A stretch of DNA of 64,000 nucleotides, taken from contig NZ_JAPVBH010000007.1 in NCBI RefSeq assembly GCF_026967795.1, positions 1 to 64,000 on the forward strand, read 5' to 3'. Shown one piece after another: positions 8,389 through 20,815 of this stretch (position 1 is the first letter of the stretch; each line of letters starts with the position of its first letter). Source of the stretch: Modestobacter sp. VKM Ac-2986 (lineage in GTDB: Bacteria > Actinomycetota > Actinomycetes > Mycobacteriales > Geodermatophilaceae). A program made the position numbers and the translations under genes. The notes under the pieces are model-generated. The model was not told the DNA's origin. It worked only from the letters and a program-made list of their open reading frames with translations, and did not search any database.

Positions 8389-8452
8389 CTGCGCTCTGGT
8401 TGGGTGCAGGATCCAACTCTGGCGTTGCGTCGAGCCTGCCGGCGCAGGACGG

Positions 8453-8494
8453 CCCGCGGGCCGGGGACGACGTCTGTCGTCCCCGGCCCGCGGG
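8453..8494 (-). terminator. perfect 19-bp hairpin after the riboswitch-controlled terC-like gene
   Basis: Arms 8453-8471 and 8476-8494 are perfectly complementary with a four-base loop. The hairpin lies immediately 3' of the minus-strand stop at 8498. No T-run follows, as is common for actinobacterial terminators. Confidence 0.8.
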
Positions 8495-8497
8495 TGA

Positions 8498-9622
8498 TCA
8501 GTCGGTGCTGGACCTGCGCTGGGTCACCGGGACGTCCCGCGGCTGCGGCGGACCGTCGCCTGACCTGGTGTCCGGGTCTCCGGGGGCCCCGATGTGCCGC
8601 CCGGCGCTGTCGGCACCGGGGTCGCCGGCACCGGTCCGCTGCTCGGCGGCAGCGACCTTCTTGTTCTTCCGCAGACTGGCCCACGTGGTGACCGCCAGAG
8701 TGAGCAGGATCACCAGCAGCGACAGCCAGGTCGGGATCTCGGGGATCACGGTGACGTGCTCACCGCTGTTGATGAACGGCAGCTCGTTCTCGTGCAGGGC
8801 GTGGATGACCAGCTTGATCCCGATGAACCCCAGGATCACCGCCAGGCCGTAGGCCAGGTAGACCAGCTTGTCCAGCAGCCCGTCGAGCAGGAAGAACAGC
8901 TGCCGCAGCCCCAGCAGGGCGAACGCGTTGGCGGCGAAGACGAGGTAGGTCTCCTGGGTGAGACCGAAGATCGCCGGGATCGAGTCGACGGCGAAGAGGA
9001 TGTCGGCGCTGCCGATGGCGATCAGTGCGATGGCCAGCGGGGTGATGTGCCGCTTGCCGTCGATCTTCGCGGTGAGCCGGTCGGAGTGGTACTCGCTGGT
9101 CGTCGGCATCACCTTGCGGGTGAGCTTCAGGACGGAGTTCTCCTTGAACTCCTCGTCCTCGTCGTGGCCGCTGCTGCGCGCCTGCGCCCAGGCGGTGTAG
9201 ATGAGGAACCCGCCGAAGACGTAGAAGATCCAGCTGAAGTTCGCGATGAACGCGGCGCCGGCGAAGATGAAGATCGTCCGGAGCACCAGGGCGAAGGCGA
9301 TGCCGAACAGCAGCACCTTCTGCTGCAGCTCCCGGGGCACCGCGAAGCTGGCCATGATCAGGACGAAGACGAACAGGTTGTCGACCGAGAGGCTCTTCTC
9401 GGTGACCCAGCCCGCGAAGTACTCACCGGCGTAGGTGCCGCCGGCGAAGAACAGCACGAGCAGGCCGAACAGCAGAGCGATGCCGACGTACACCGCCGAC
9501 CAGGTCGCTGATTCCTTCAGGGTCGGCGCGTGCGGGGTGCGCACGTGGCCGATGAAGTCGAAGACGAGCATCCCGACGATCACCGCGACGGTGATCCCCC
9601 AGACCCACAACGGAACGTTCAT
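8498..9622 (-). CDS. TerC-family protein under a Mn2+ riboswitch
   Basis: A 374-residue TerC/Alx-type membrane protein. It carries SLSVDNLFVFVLIM and FAVDSIPAIFG, the family's paired acidic membrane motifs, and a cytosolic loop rich in Glu/Asp (GHDEDEEFKEN). ATG 9622 (MNVPLWVWG) is chosen because GGAGGA lies six bases upstream on the minus strand; the frame is open further up but that would run into the riboswitch leader. A yybP-ykoY leader (9654-9755) precedes it, which points to manganese efflux or manganese-dependent control. A perfect hairpin terminator follows it, separating it from its tandem paralogue. Confidence 0.92.
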   Translation of the reverse strand: MNVPLWVWGITVAVIVGMLVFDFIGHVRTPHAPTLKESATWSAVYVGIALLFGLLVLFFAGGTYAGEYFAGWVTEKSLSVDNLFVFVLIMASFAVPRELQQKVLLFGIAFALVLRTIFIFAGAAFIANFSWIFYVFGGFLIYTAWAQARSSGHDEDEEFKENSVLKLTRKVMPTTSEYHSDRLTAKIDGKRHITPLAIALIAIGSADILFAVDSIPAIFGLTQETYLVFAANAFALLGLRQLFFLLDGLLDKLVYLAYGLAVILGFIGIKLVIHALHENELPFINSGEHVTVIPEIPTWLSLLVILLTLAVTTWASLRKNKKVAAAEQRTGAGDPGADSAGRHIGAPGDPDTRSGDGPPQPRDVPVTQRRSSTD

Positions 9623-9653
9623 GCACATCCTCCGGTGCTGGCGCGTGTCAGAA

Positions 9654-9755
9654 CCGGAGGTCTCTCCCGCCGACCGTCGCTGGTCGACCGACAACGCCGG
9701 AGGTCATGGGACCTCGTGCTGACGACGCTGCCGCGCAGGGATACTCCCCTCCACG
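9654..9755 (-). ncRNA. yybP-ykoY (manganese) riboswitch
   Basis: Read on the minus strand, the leader begins GGAGGGGAGTAT (9744-9755), continues with GTCGTCAGCACG and a CGGCGTTGTCGG arm, and closes with GAGAGACCTCCGG (9654-9666). The GGAGG/CCTCC pairing forms the basal stem, and the GGGGAGTA and GAGACC-side elements match the conserved yybP-ykoY core. This class binds Mn2+ and commonly controls TerC/Alx proteins, as here. The 3' strand of the basal stem is also complementary to the downstream Shine-Dalgarno region (9629-9636), so control of translation initiation is likely. Confidence 0.88.
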
Positions 9756-9853
9756 TGACTGCCTCCTGGGCGCGAGTCACTGACACCTCACCCAGGCGGT
9801 TCAGGGGGGTGAACGACCGGGCTGCGGACTGAGTTCCCGGCACCGCCCACGAA

Positions 9854-9884
9854 CTCCCACCCGACCCCGGGGGCCGGGCGGGAG
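9854..9884 (-). terminator. uvrB terminator hairpin
   Basis: Arms 9854-9868 and 9870-9884 pair over 15 positions. In the minus-strand RNA the two imperfect positions are G-U wobbles; in the plus-strand RNA they would be A-C mismatches. This fits termination of uvrB, whose stop is at 9892. Confidence 0.6.
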
Positions 9885-9891
9885 CCACGGG

Positions 9892-12009
9892 TCAGGCGTG
9901 CGCCGCGTCGAACTGGCGCAGCTCCCGCTTGAGCTCGTTGAGCTCGTCGCGCAGCCGGGCCGCCACCTCGAACTGCAGTTCGCGCGCGGCGGCGAGCATC
10001 TGCTCGTTCATGGTGGTGATCATGTCGGCCAGCTCGTTGCGCGGCAGGCCCTGGACGTCGATCGACCCGGCCTTGGCGCGGCTCTTGGACGACAGGCCCG
10101 GCACCGGCGACTTGCCCCGCGACTGCTGCCGCCCCGACCCGCCGAGCAGCTCGGTGGCACCCTCGGCCTCCTCCGAGGCCTGGTAGATGCCGTCGAGGAT
10201 GTCGACGATCTTCTTCCGCAGCGGCGTGGGGTCGATCCCGTGCTCGGTGTTGTAGGCGATCTGCCGTTCGCGGCGCCGCGTCGTCTCGTCGATGGCCTGC
10301 GCCATCGACGGGGTGATCTTGTCGGCGTACATGTGCACCTCGCCCGACACGTTGCGCGCCGCGCGCCCGATGGTCTGGATCAGCGACGTGGCCGAGCGGA
10401 GGAAGCCCTCCTTGTCCGCGTCGAGGATCGCCACGAGCGAGACCTCGGGCAGGTCGAGCCCCTCACGCAGCAGGTTGATCCCGACCAGCACGTCGTACTC
10501 GCCCTGCCGCAGCTCGCGGAGCAGCTCGACCCGGCGCAGGGTGTCGACCTCGGAGTGCAGGTAGCGCACCTTGATGCCCAGCTCGAGGAGGTAGTCCGTC
10601 AGGTCCTCGGACATCTTCTTGGTCAGCGTGGTGACCAGGATCCGCTCGTCCTTCTCGGTGCGGGTGCGGATCTCGTGCACCAGGTCGTCGATCTGGCCCT
10701 TCGTCGGCTTCACGACCACCTGCGGGTCGACCAGGCCGGTGGGGCGGATGACCTGCTCGACGACGTCGCCCTGCACCTTGCCCAGCTCGTAGTGCCCGGG
10801 CGTGGCGGACAGGTAGACGCTCTGGTGGATGCGGTCGGTGAACTCCTCCCACTTCAGCGGGCGGTTGTCCATCGCCGAGGGCAGCCGGAAGCCGTGCTCG
10901 ACCAGCGTGCGCTTGCGGCTCATGTCGCCCTCGTACATGCCGCCGATCTGCGGCACGGTCACGTGCGACTCGTCGATGACGAGCAGGAAGTCGTCGGGGA
11001 AGTAGTCGATGAGGCAGGCGCCGGCACTGCCGGGGGCGCGGCCGTCGATGTGCCGGGAGTAGTTCTCGATCCCGGAGCAGAAGCCGACCTGGCGCATCAT
11101 CTCGATGTCGTAGGTCGTGCGCATGCGCAGCCGCTGGGACTCCAGAAGCTTGCCCTGCTTGTCCAGCTCGGCCAGCCGCGTCTCCAGCTCGGCCTCGATG
11201 TTGCCGATCGCCCGCTCCATGCGCTCGGGGCCGGCGACGTAGTGGGTGGCGGGGAAGACGAAGAGCTCGTCGACCTCGCGGACCACCTCACCGGTCAGCG
11301 GGTGCAGGTAGTACAGCCGCTCGATCTCGTCGCCGAACATCTCGATCCGGCAGGCGAGCTCCTCGTACACGGGGAAGATCTCGATGGTGTCGCCCCGCAC
11401 CCGGAAGGTGCCGCGGGTGAAGGCGAGGTCGTTGCGGGTGTACTGCTCGGTGACCAGGGTGCGCAGCAGCTCCTCCTGGGACCGCTGCTCCCCCACCTTC
11501 ACCTTGAGCGCGCGCTCGACGTACTCCTGCGGCGTGCCCAGGCCGTAGATGCAGGACACCGTGGAGACCACGATGACGTCACGCCGGGTGAGCAGGCTGT
11601 TGGTCGCCGAGTGCCGCAGCCGCTCGACCTCCTCGTTGACCGAGGAGTCCTTCTCGATGTAGGTGTCCGTCTGCGGGACGTAGGCCTCGGGCTGGTAGTA
11701 GTCGTAGTAGGAGACGAAGTACTCGACGGCGGCGTCGGGCAGCAGCTCCTTGAACTCGTTGGCCAGCTGCGCGGCGAGGGTCTTGTTCGGCGCCATGACC
11801 AGCGTGGGCCGCTGCACCTGCTCGATCAGCCAGGCGGTGGTGGCCGACTTGCCGGTGCCGGTCGCGCCCAGCAGCACGGTGTCGGTCTCGCCCGAGTTGA
11901 CCCGCTCCGCGAGTGCCTTGATCGCGGTGGGCTGGTCGCCCGAGGGCTGGAACTCGCTGACGACGCGGAACCGGCCCTTCGTGGGCCGGAGCTCGGTTGA
12001 TGCGGTCAC
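9892..12009 (-). CDS. uvrB: excinuclease ABC subunit B
   Basis: A 705-residue UvrB, the damage-verifying helicase of nucleotide excision repair. The Walker A motif is GATGTGKS near residue 45. The beta-hairpin region follows with [23 protein letters not shown] features, the DEAD-like box is DESHV, and helicase motif VI is [10 protein letters not shown]. The C-terminal UVR domain ([32 protein letters not shown]) contacts UvrA/UvrC. GTG 12009 ([14 protein letters not shown]) is chosen as start; the frame is open 40 codons further up but that segment is Cys/His/Arg-rich and unlike UvrB. No LexA/SOS palindrome is obvious upstream. It is divergent from glgX. Confidence 0.97.
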   Translation of the reverse strand: MTASTELRPTKGRFRVVSEFQPSGDQPTAIKALAERVNSGETDTVLLGATGTGKSATTAWLIEQVQRPTLVMAPNKTLAAQLANEFKELLPDAAVEYFVSYYDYYQPEAYVPQTDTYIEKDSSVNEEVERLRHSATNSLLTRRDVIVVSTVSCIYGLGTPQEYVERALKVKVGEQRSQEELLRTLVTEQYTRNDLAFTRGTFRVRGDTIEIFPVYEELACRIEMFGDEIERLYYLHPLTGEVVREVDELFVFPATHYVAGPERMERAIGNIEAELETRLAELDKQGKLLESQRLRMRTTYDIEMMRQVGFCSGIENYSRHIDGRAPGSAGACLIDYFPDDFLLVIDESHVTVPQIGGMYEGDMSRKRTLVEHGFRLPSAMDNRPLKWEEFTDRIHQSVYLSATPGHYELGKVQGDVVEQVIRPTGLVDPQVVVKPTKGQIDDLVHEIRTRTEKDERILVTTLTKKMSEDLTDYLLELGIKVRYLHSEVDTLRRVELLRELRQGEYDVLVGINLLREGLDLPEVSLVAILDADKEGFLRSATSLIQTIGRAARNVSGEVHMYADKITPSMAQAIDETTRRRERQIAYNTEHGIDPTPLRKKIVDILDGIYQASEEAEGATELLGGSGRQQSRGKSPVPGLSSKSRAKAGSIDVQGLPRNELADMITTMNEQMLAAARELQFEVAARLRDELNELKRELRQFDAAHA

Positions 12010-12467
12010 GCGGACGACGGTACGACGACCCTGCGACAGAACGTCCCGCGTCGCGTGCGCGCACTCCTGCTGCGCCTGGGACGGGTGGTGTGCCGGCGCG
12101 GCGCGACACAGCGGGGCCGACTTGATCACCGGGCACCCGGCGGCCTACCGTGCTCCTCGCAGCACGCACGCGACGGTGCCCACCAGCGCCACCCGGACCC
12201 CGGGCGAGGTCAGTGGGACCGACGTCCTGAGCACTGCGTACGACGCCCTCCGTGACCGTGTCACGGAGGGCGTCGTCGTGTCCGGACCGTCTCGCGCCGG
12301 CGTCGGGCGGCGCGCTGTCCGGGGCCGGCCGGCGGTCATGTCGTTGATCACCCCAGGTGTGCGGAGGCCCCCGCGCGGGCATGCGGTGGCCGACCCCCAC
12401 AGGACCGCGCCCGAGCGGTCCCGGCCCCGGGACACGGGGCCACCCAGCGCAGGAGGAAACACAGCCC
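12010..12467. other. divergent uvrB-glgX intergenic region
   Basis: A gap of 458 bases between divergent genes. I see no protein gene I would defend. It contains one perfect 17-bp hairpin (12240-12276), described separately, and AGGAGG at 12451-12456 belonging to glgX. No tRNA-like cloverleaf or T-loop consensus was found. Confidence 0.6.
12240..12276. terminator. orphan perfect hairpin between divergent genes
   Basis: Arms 12240-12256 and 12260-12276 form a perfect 17-bp stem with a three-base loop. It looks like a terminator, yet both flanking genes point away from it. Confidence 0.55.
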
Positions 12468-14572
<2,105 letters not shown>

Positions 14573-14576
<4 letters not shown>

Positions 14577-16900
14577 CCGCGCCGGCCACCGACTCGAGCC
14601 GGCGCCGCTCGGTGCCCGCGGGCACCTACCGGCTGCAGGTGACCGCCGACTTCACCCTCGACGACGCCGCGGCGGTGGCCGGCTACCTGGCCGACCTCGG
14701 CGTCACCCACGCGTACTCCTCGCCGCTGCTGCGGTCGGCGGCGGGGAGCACGCACGGGTACGACACCACCGATCACGCGCACGTCGACGAACCGCGCGGC
14801 GGGCGGGAGGGCTTCGACCGGTTCGTGGCCCAGCTGCACGAGTACGGCCTCGGCCTGGTGCTGGACCTCGTCCCCAACCACATGGGCGTGGCCGACGCGC
14901 ACGAGTCCGGCTGGTGGTGGGACGTGCTCCAGCACGGCCGGGACAGCGCGCACGCCGACGCGTTCGACATCGACTGGGACTTCGGCGGCGGGAAGATCCG
15001 CATCCCGACCCTGGGCAGCGCGGACGACGTCTCCGAGCTCCAGGTCGTCGACGGGGAGCTGCGCTACTACGACAACCGCTTCCCGATCGCACCCGGCACC
15101 GAGGGCGGCACGCCGCAGGAGGTGCACGGCCGCCAGCACTACGAACTGGTCGACTGGCGCCGCGCCGACGACCAGCTCAACTACCGCCGGTTCTTCGCCA
15201 TCAACACCCTCGCCGGTCTGCGGGTGGAGGACCCGGAGGTCTTCCGGGCCACCCACGCGCTGATCGTCGAGCTGGTCGAGAACGGCTCGGTCGACGCGCT
15301 GCGGATCGACCACCCCGACGGCCTGGCGGACCCCAAGGGCTACCTGGACCGGCTCGCGGAGGCCACCGGCGACCGGTGGACCGTGGTGGAGAAGATCCTG
15401 GAGCCGGGCGAGGAGCTGCCCGACTCCTGGAAGACCGCTGGGACGACGGGCTACGACGCGCTGTCCGAGGTCGACGAGGTGCTGGTCGACCCGGCCGGTG
15501 AGGCGGCGTTCACCGCGCTGGACACCGAGCTGGCCGGGCACCCGGTCGACTACGCCGAGCTGGTGCGGATGTGCAAGCGCGAGGTCACCGACGGCATGCT
15601 CGGCTCGGAGGTGGCCCGGCTCCAGCGCATCGTCGGCCACCTGTCGGGCGTGCCGGCCGAGCAGGTGACCGAGGGCCTGGCCGAGCTGCTCGCCAGCTTC
15701 CCGGTGTACCGCAGCTACCTGCCCGACGGCCGCGCCCACCTCGACGACACGGTGGCTGCGGTCAAGGCCCGTCGTCCGGAGCTGACCGCCGCCGTCGACG
15801 CCCTGCACCCGCTCCTGGGCAGTGCCGGGACGGAGCTGGCCACCCGGTTCGAGCAGACCTCGGGCCCGGTCATGGCCAAGGGCGTGGAGGACAGCGCCTA
15901 CTACCGGTGGTCGCGGTTCGTCATGCTCAACGAGGTGGGCGGCGACCCGGCCGAGTTCGGGACGCCGGTGGCCGACTTCCACGAGGCGCAGCAGCGTCGC
16001 GCGGAGCGCCGTCCGGCGTCGATGACGACGCTGTCCACCCACGACACCAAGCGCAGCGAGGACGTGCGCAGCCGGCTGGCGGTGCTGGCCGAGCTGCCCG
16101 AGGAGTGGGCGCAGCTGGTCCGCGGCCTCATCGCCCGGCACCCGCTGGCCGACGCCTCGCTGGCGCACCTGGTGTGGCAGAACCTGGTGGGCGCCTGGCC
16201 ACTGACCAAGGAGCGGGCGCACGCCTACGTGGAGAAGGCCGCCCGTGAGGCCGGCACCTCGACCACCTGGACCAACCCGGTGCAGGAGTTCGAGGACCAG
16301 CTGCACGCACTGGTCGACGCCGCCTTCGACGACGCCACCACGAACGCCGAGATCACCGCGTTCGTCGAGCGGATCGCACCGCTGGGGTACGTCAACTCGC
16401 TGTCGCAGAAGCTGCTGCAGCTGACCATCGCCGGGGTCCCGGACGTCTACCAGGGCACCGAGCTGTGGGACTTCTCCCTGGTCGACCCGGACAACCGCCG
16501 TCCGGTCGACTACGACCTGCGCCGGGAGCTGCTCGCCCGGCTCGACGGCGGCTGGGTGCCCGGGGTCGACGAGACCGGTGCGGCCAAGCTGCTGGTGGTC
16601 TCCCGGGCGCTGCGGCACCGGCGCGACCACCCCGAGGCCTTCGCCGGGTACACCCCGCTGACGGCCACCGGGGCAGCGGCCGACCACGTCGTGGCCTTTG
16701 ACCGCGGCGGCGTCGTGACCGTCGCGACCCGCCTGCCCGCGCAGCTGGCCGGCACCGGCTGGGGTGACACCGCGCTCCCGCTGTCCACCGGTGCGTGGCG
16801 CGACCTGCTCACCGGCGCGCGGGTCGTCTCCGACGCATCCGGCGTCCAGCTGGCGGAACTGCTGTCCGCACTGCCCGTGGCGCTGCTCGTCCGCGACTGA
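14573..16900 (+). CDS. treY: malto-oligosyltrehalose synthase
   Basis: A 775-residue GH13 enzyme that isomerises the reducing-end alpha-1,4 link of malto-oligosaccharides to the alpha,alpha-1,1 link of trehalose. Family motifs are AGTYRLQ-like PAGTYRLQVTADFTLDDA at the N-terminus, the THGYDTTDH block, DLVPNHMG, the nucleophile region DALRIDHPDGL, the acid/base region VVEKILEPGE, and the STHDTKRSEDVRSRL block specific to TreY. The GTG start overlaps the glgX stop. It works with TreZ, whose gene lies 1.4 kb further on beyond an unrelated cell-wall gene. Confidence 0.96.
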
Positions 16901-16907
16901 CGCGAGC

Positions 16908-16948
16908 CCCCTCGCCGCTCGTCAGCTCGTGACGGGTCCGGCGAGGGG
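16908..16948 (+). terminator. treY terminator-like hairpin
   Basis: CCCCTCGCCG (16908-16917) pairs perfectly with CGGCGAGGGG (16939-16948) just after the treY stop; TT follows the right arm. Confidence 0.55.
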
Positions 16949-17022
16949 TTCCGGCCGTCCCCAGCCCGGCCCCTCGACCACACCGGTCGGGGGGCCGGTC
17001 TGCGTTCCACCCCGGACAGGCC

Positions 17023-17044
17023 TGTCGACATGTCGATCTGTCGA
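17023..17044 (+). repeat. three TGTCGA direct repeats at 8-base period
   Basis: TGTCGA occurs at 17023, 17031 and 17039, exactly eight bases apart, and the first copy is within the palindrome TGTCGACA. This is operator-like and sits upstream of the rpf riboswitch leader. Confidence 0.5.
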
Positions 17045-17217
17045 CGGAGCGTGACCAGTCAGTCTCGGAACGCGTCGACGACTAGGCATGTCGCCACATT
17101 CTCGCTGCGACGCGCCGCCGATCCGCGACACGCCGCTCGCCAGTTGGCACTTGTCCACCTACCGTCGTCCTCGCGTTCGGGCCTTCCTGGCCGGACGCGG
17201 CACCGGACCGCTCAGCC

Positions 17218-18077
<860 letters not shown>

Positions 18078-18113
18078 CCCACCCGCCGGGGCATGCCCCG
18101 GCACCTGCACGAC

Positions 18114-18157
18114 ACGAACGGCCGGGCACCCCAGCGTGGGGGTGCCCGGCCGTTCGT
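18114..18157 (+). terminator. rpf terminator hairpin, 19-bp perfect stem
   Basis: Arms 18114-18132 and 18139-18157 pair perfectly around a six-base loop, 36 bases after the rpf stop. Confidence 0.85.
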
Positions 18158-18258
18158 CGTCCGGGCACCGGGTGACCGGGACGACGGTTCAGACCCGGCT
18201 GGGCGGGCATGATCGGTCCGCTCTGCCCACCCCCGCACCACCGCTCCGGAGGTCCTCC

Positions 18259-20016
18259 ATGCCCCAGCCCGTCGAGTTCTCCGTCTGGGCCCCGCTCCCC
18301 GAGCGGGTGCGCCTCTCACTCGACGGGCAGGTGCACGACATGCAGCGGGACGACGCCGGCTGGTGGCGGGTCACCGCGCCGGCCGAGCCCGAGTCCGACT
18401 ACGGCTTCCTGCTCGACGACACCGAGCCGGCGCGCCCGGACCCGCGGTCGCGCCGCCAGCCCGACGGCGTGCACGGCCTCTCCCGCCGGTACGACCCCTC
18501 CTCCTACAGCTGGGGCGACCGCGCCTGGACGGGGCGCCCGCTCGCCGGCGGCGTCGTCTACGAGCTGCACGTGGGCACCTTCACCCGCGAGGGCACCTTC
18601 GACGCGGTCGTCCGCAACCTCGACCACCTCGTCGACCTGGGCGTGGACTTCATCGAGCTGCTGCCGGTCAACGGCTTCAACGGCACGCACAACTGGGGCT
18701 ACGACGGCGTCGCCTGGTACGCGGTGCAGGAGACCTACGGTGGCCCGGCCGGCTACCAGCGCCTCGTCGACGCCTGCCACCAGCGCGGCATCGGCGTCAT
18801 CCAGGACGTCGTCTACAACCACCTCGGGCCCTCGGGCAACTACCTGCCGGAGTTCTTCCCGATCTTCGCCGAGGGCGGGGCGAACAGCTGGGGCAACTCG
18901 ATCAACCTGGCCGGCCCGGACTCCGACGAGGTGCGCCGCTACATCATCGACAACGCGCTGATGTGGCTGCGGGACATGCACGTCGACGGGCTGCGGCTCG
19001 ACGCCGTCCACGCGCTGGTCGACGAGCGGGCAACCCACGTGCTCGAGGAGATGGCGCAGGAGGTGGAGAAGCTGTCGGTCGCCGAGGGCCGCCCGCTGAC
19101 GCTGATCGCCGAGAGCGACCTCAACGACCCGGGCATGGTCACCCCGCGGGTGGCCGGCGGCAAGGGCCTGGACGCGCAGTGGAGCGACGACTTCCACCAC
19201 TCGCTGCACACCCAGCTGACCGGTGAGGGGCAGGGCTACTACGCCGACTTCGCCGCCGGCGGCCTGGGTGGCCTGGCCAAGGTGCTCACCGGGGCCTACT
19301 TCCACGCCGGCGACTGGTCCAGCTTCCGGCGCCGGCACCACGGCCGCCCGGTCGACACGAACGCCCTGCCCGGCTGGAAGTTCGTGGGGTACCTGCAGGA
19401 CCACGACCAGATCGGCAACCGCGCGGTCGGCGACCGGATCTCCGCGACCCTCTCCCCCGGCCTCCTGGGCGTCGGCGCCACCCTGGTGCTGACCAGCCCG
19501 TTCACGCCGATGCTGTTCATGGGCGAGGAGTGGGGCGCCTCGACGCCGTGGCAGTTCTTCACCAGCCACCCCGAGCCCGAGCTGGGCAAGGCCACCGCCG
19601 AGGGGCGGATCGGCGAGTTCGCCGAGCACGGCTGGGACGCCGAGGTCGTGCCCGACCCGCAGGACCCGGAGACCTTCACCCGCTCCAAGCTGGACTGGGC
19701 CGAGCTCACCGAGGAGCCGCACGCGCACGTCCTCGCCGTGCACAAGGCGCTGATCGCGCTGCGCCGGGCGCACCCGGACCTGGTCGACCCCGACCTGACC
19801 GCCGTCGCGGTCAGCTGGGACGACGCCGACCGCTGGCTGGTGGTCCGCCGCGGCTCGCTGCGCGTGGTCGCCAACCTGTCCGACTCCCCGCGCGAGATCG
19901 ATCTGGACGTCGACGCCGACGAGGTGCTGTTCGCCAGCGGTGAGATGCCCACCCTCGACGGCGGTGTGGTGACCCTCCCGGCGGAGAGCGCCGCGGTGCT
20001 GTCCACCCGCCGCTGA
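18259..20016 (+). CDS. treZ: malto-oligosyltrehalose trehalohydrolase
   Basis: A 585-residue GH13 enzyme that releases trehalose from malto-oligosyltrehalose. An N-terminal CBM48-like domain ([17 protein letters not shown]) is followed by the barrel with [22 protein letters not shown] (a TreZ hallmark), nucleophile in [12 protein letters not shown], acid/base in IAESDLNDP and [15 protein letters not shown] 18259 has GGAGG upstream (18248-18252). It completes the TreY-TreZ pathway begun at glgX-treY but has its own transcription start because the strong rpf terminator intervenes. The ribD-like gene follows after three bases. Confidence 0.96.
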   Translation: MPQPVEFSVWAPLPERVRLSLDGQVHDMQRDDAGWWRVTAPAEPESDYGFLLDDTEPARPDPRSRRQPDGVHGLSRRYDPSSYSWGDRAWTGRPLAGGVVYELHVGTFTREGTFDAVVRNLDHLVDLGVDFIELLPVNGFNGTHNWGYDGVAWYAVQETYGGPAGYQRLVDACHQRGIGVIQDVVYNHLGPSGNYLPEFFPIFAEGGANSWGNSINLAGPDSDEVRRYIIDNALMWLRDMHVDGLRLDAVHALVDERATHVLEEMAQEVEKLSVAEGRPLTLIAESDLNDPGMVTPRVAGGKGLDAQWSDDFHHSLHTQLTGEGQGYYADFAAGGLGGLAKVLTGAYFHAGDWSSFRRRHHGRPVDTNALPGWKFVGYLQDHDQIGNRAVGDRISATLSPGLLGVGATLVLTSPFTPMLFMGEEWGASTPWQFFTSHPEPELGKATAEGRIGEFAEHGWDAEVVPDPQDPETFTRSKLDWAELTEEPHAHVLAVHKALIALRRAHPDLVDPDLTAVAVSWDDADRWLVVRRGSLRVVANLSDSPREIDLDVDADEVLFASGEMPTLDGGVVTLPAESAAVLSTRR

Positions 20017-20019
20017 CCC

Positions 20020-20748
20020 GTGCACCGGCTGCTGCCCGACCCCGGCCCGCTCGATGGTGACACCGAGCTGGCCGGGGCCTACCGGCTGCCGGCGGGGCGG
20101 CACCTGCGCGTCAACTTCGTGGCCTCCCTCGACGGCGCGATCAGCGTCGACGGGCGCAGTGGCGGGCTGGGCTCCCCCGGTGACCGGCGCGTGTTCCAGA
20201 CCCTCCGCGCCCTGTCGGACGCAGTGCTGGTCGGCGCGGGCACCGCGGCGGCGGAGGGCTACCGGCCGGTGCTGCCCGACTCGGCAGTCGGGCGGCTCCG
20301 TTCCGTGCTCGGGCGCCCACCGGTGGCCCCGGTCGCGGTCGTGTCCCGGCGGGCGTCGCTGTCCCCGGTCGACCAGCTGGTGACCGACGCCGTCGTCCCG
20401 ACCCTGCTGGTGACCTGCGCGGCCGCCGACCCCGACCAGCGCGCAGCCCTGGCCGCCGCCGGCGTGGTGGTGCTGGTCTGCGGGGACGACGACGTCGACC
20501 TGCCGACCGCGCTCGACGCCCTGGCCGAGCGCGGCCACGAGCAGGTGCTCTGCGAGGGCGGCCCCGCGCTGTTCGCCGCCGCGCTGGCCGCCGGCGTGGT
20601 CGACGAGCTGGACCTGTCGATCGCCCCGCTGCTGGTCGGCGGCGGCGCCGGGCTGCTGCCCGCGGTCCTGCCCTCCCCGGCGGGCGGAGAACTGGTGCAG
20701 CTGCTGACCGAGGACGACGTCCTGTTCACCCGTTGGGCGCTGCGCTGA
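20020..20748 (+). CDS. pyrimidine reductase family protein (RibD C-terminal domain)
   Basis: A 242-residue single-domain protein of the RibD-C/DHFR-like fold. The substrate loop RVNFVASLDGAISVDGRSG and the NADPH-binding motifs DAVLVGAGTAAAEGYRP and VLCEGGPALFAAALAAGVVDEL are clear. It probably reduces the ribosyl moiety in riboflavin synthesis or a related aminopyrimidine. No deaminase domain is present, unlike full RibD. The GTG start lies three bases after the treZ stop, so the two are likely co-transcribed. No other rib gene is nearby, so whether it serves riboflavin synthesis or another small-molecule reduction is open. Confidence 0.85.
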   Translation: MHRLLPDPGPLDGDTELAGAYRLPAGRHLRVNFVASLDGAISVDGRSGGLGSPGDRRVFQTLRALSDAVLVGAGTAAAEGYRPVLPDSAVGRLRSVLGRPPVAPVAVVSRRASLSPVDQLVTDAVVPTLLVTCAAADPDQRAALAAAGVVVLVCGDDDVDLPTALDALAERGHEQVLCEGGPALFAAALAAGVVDELDLSIAPLLVGGGAGLLPAVLPSPAGGELVQLLTEDDVLFTRWALR

Positions 20749-20815
20749 CCCACCGGCACCCGATCGGGTCCACGCGGCACCCGTCCACCGGCCGGTCAGC
20801 TGCTTGACTGAGGTC

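Larger units (their letters stand above)
16901..17217. other. intergenic region with terminator and TGTCGA repeats
   Basis: It holds the treY terminator-like hairpin, a triple TGTCGA direct repeat, and presumably the promoter of the riboswitch-controlled rpf gene. A TTGGCACTTGTCCACC stretch near 17143 lies about 75 bases before the aptamer, but no convincing -35/-10 pair is seen. No open frame here looks real. Confidence 0.5.

Noticed and set aside
8375-8452. A second yybP-ykoY riboswitch before the other terC-like gene
   Set aside because: The gap is under 80 bases and lacks the GGGGAGTA and GAGACC elements.
12010-12239. tRNA or other structural RNA in the uvrB-glgX gap
   Set aside because: No T-loop GGTTCGA-type consensus, acceptor pairing or CCA is visible.
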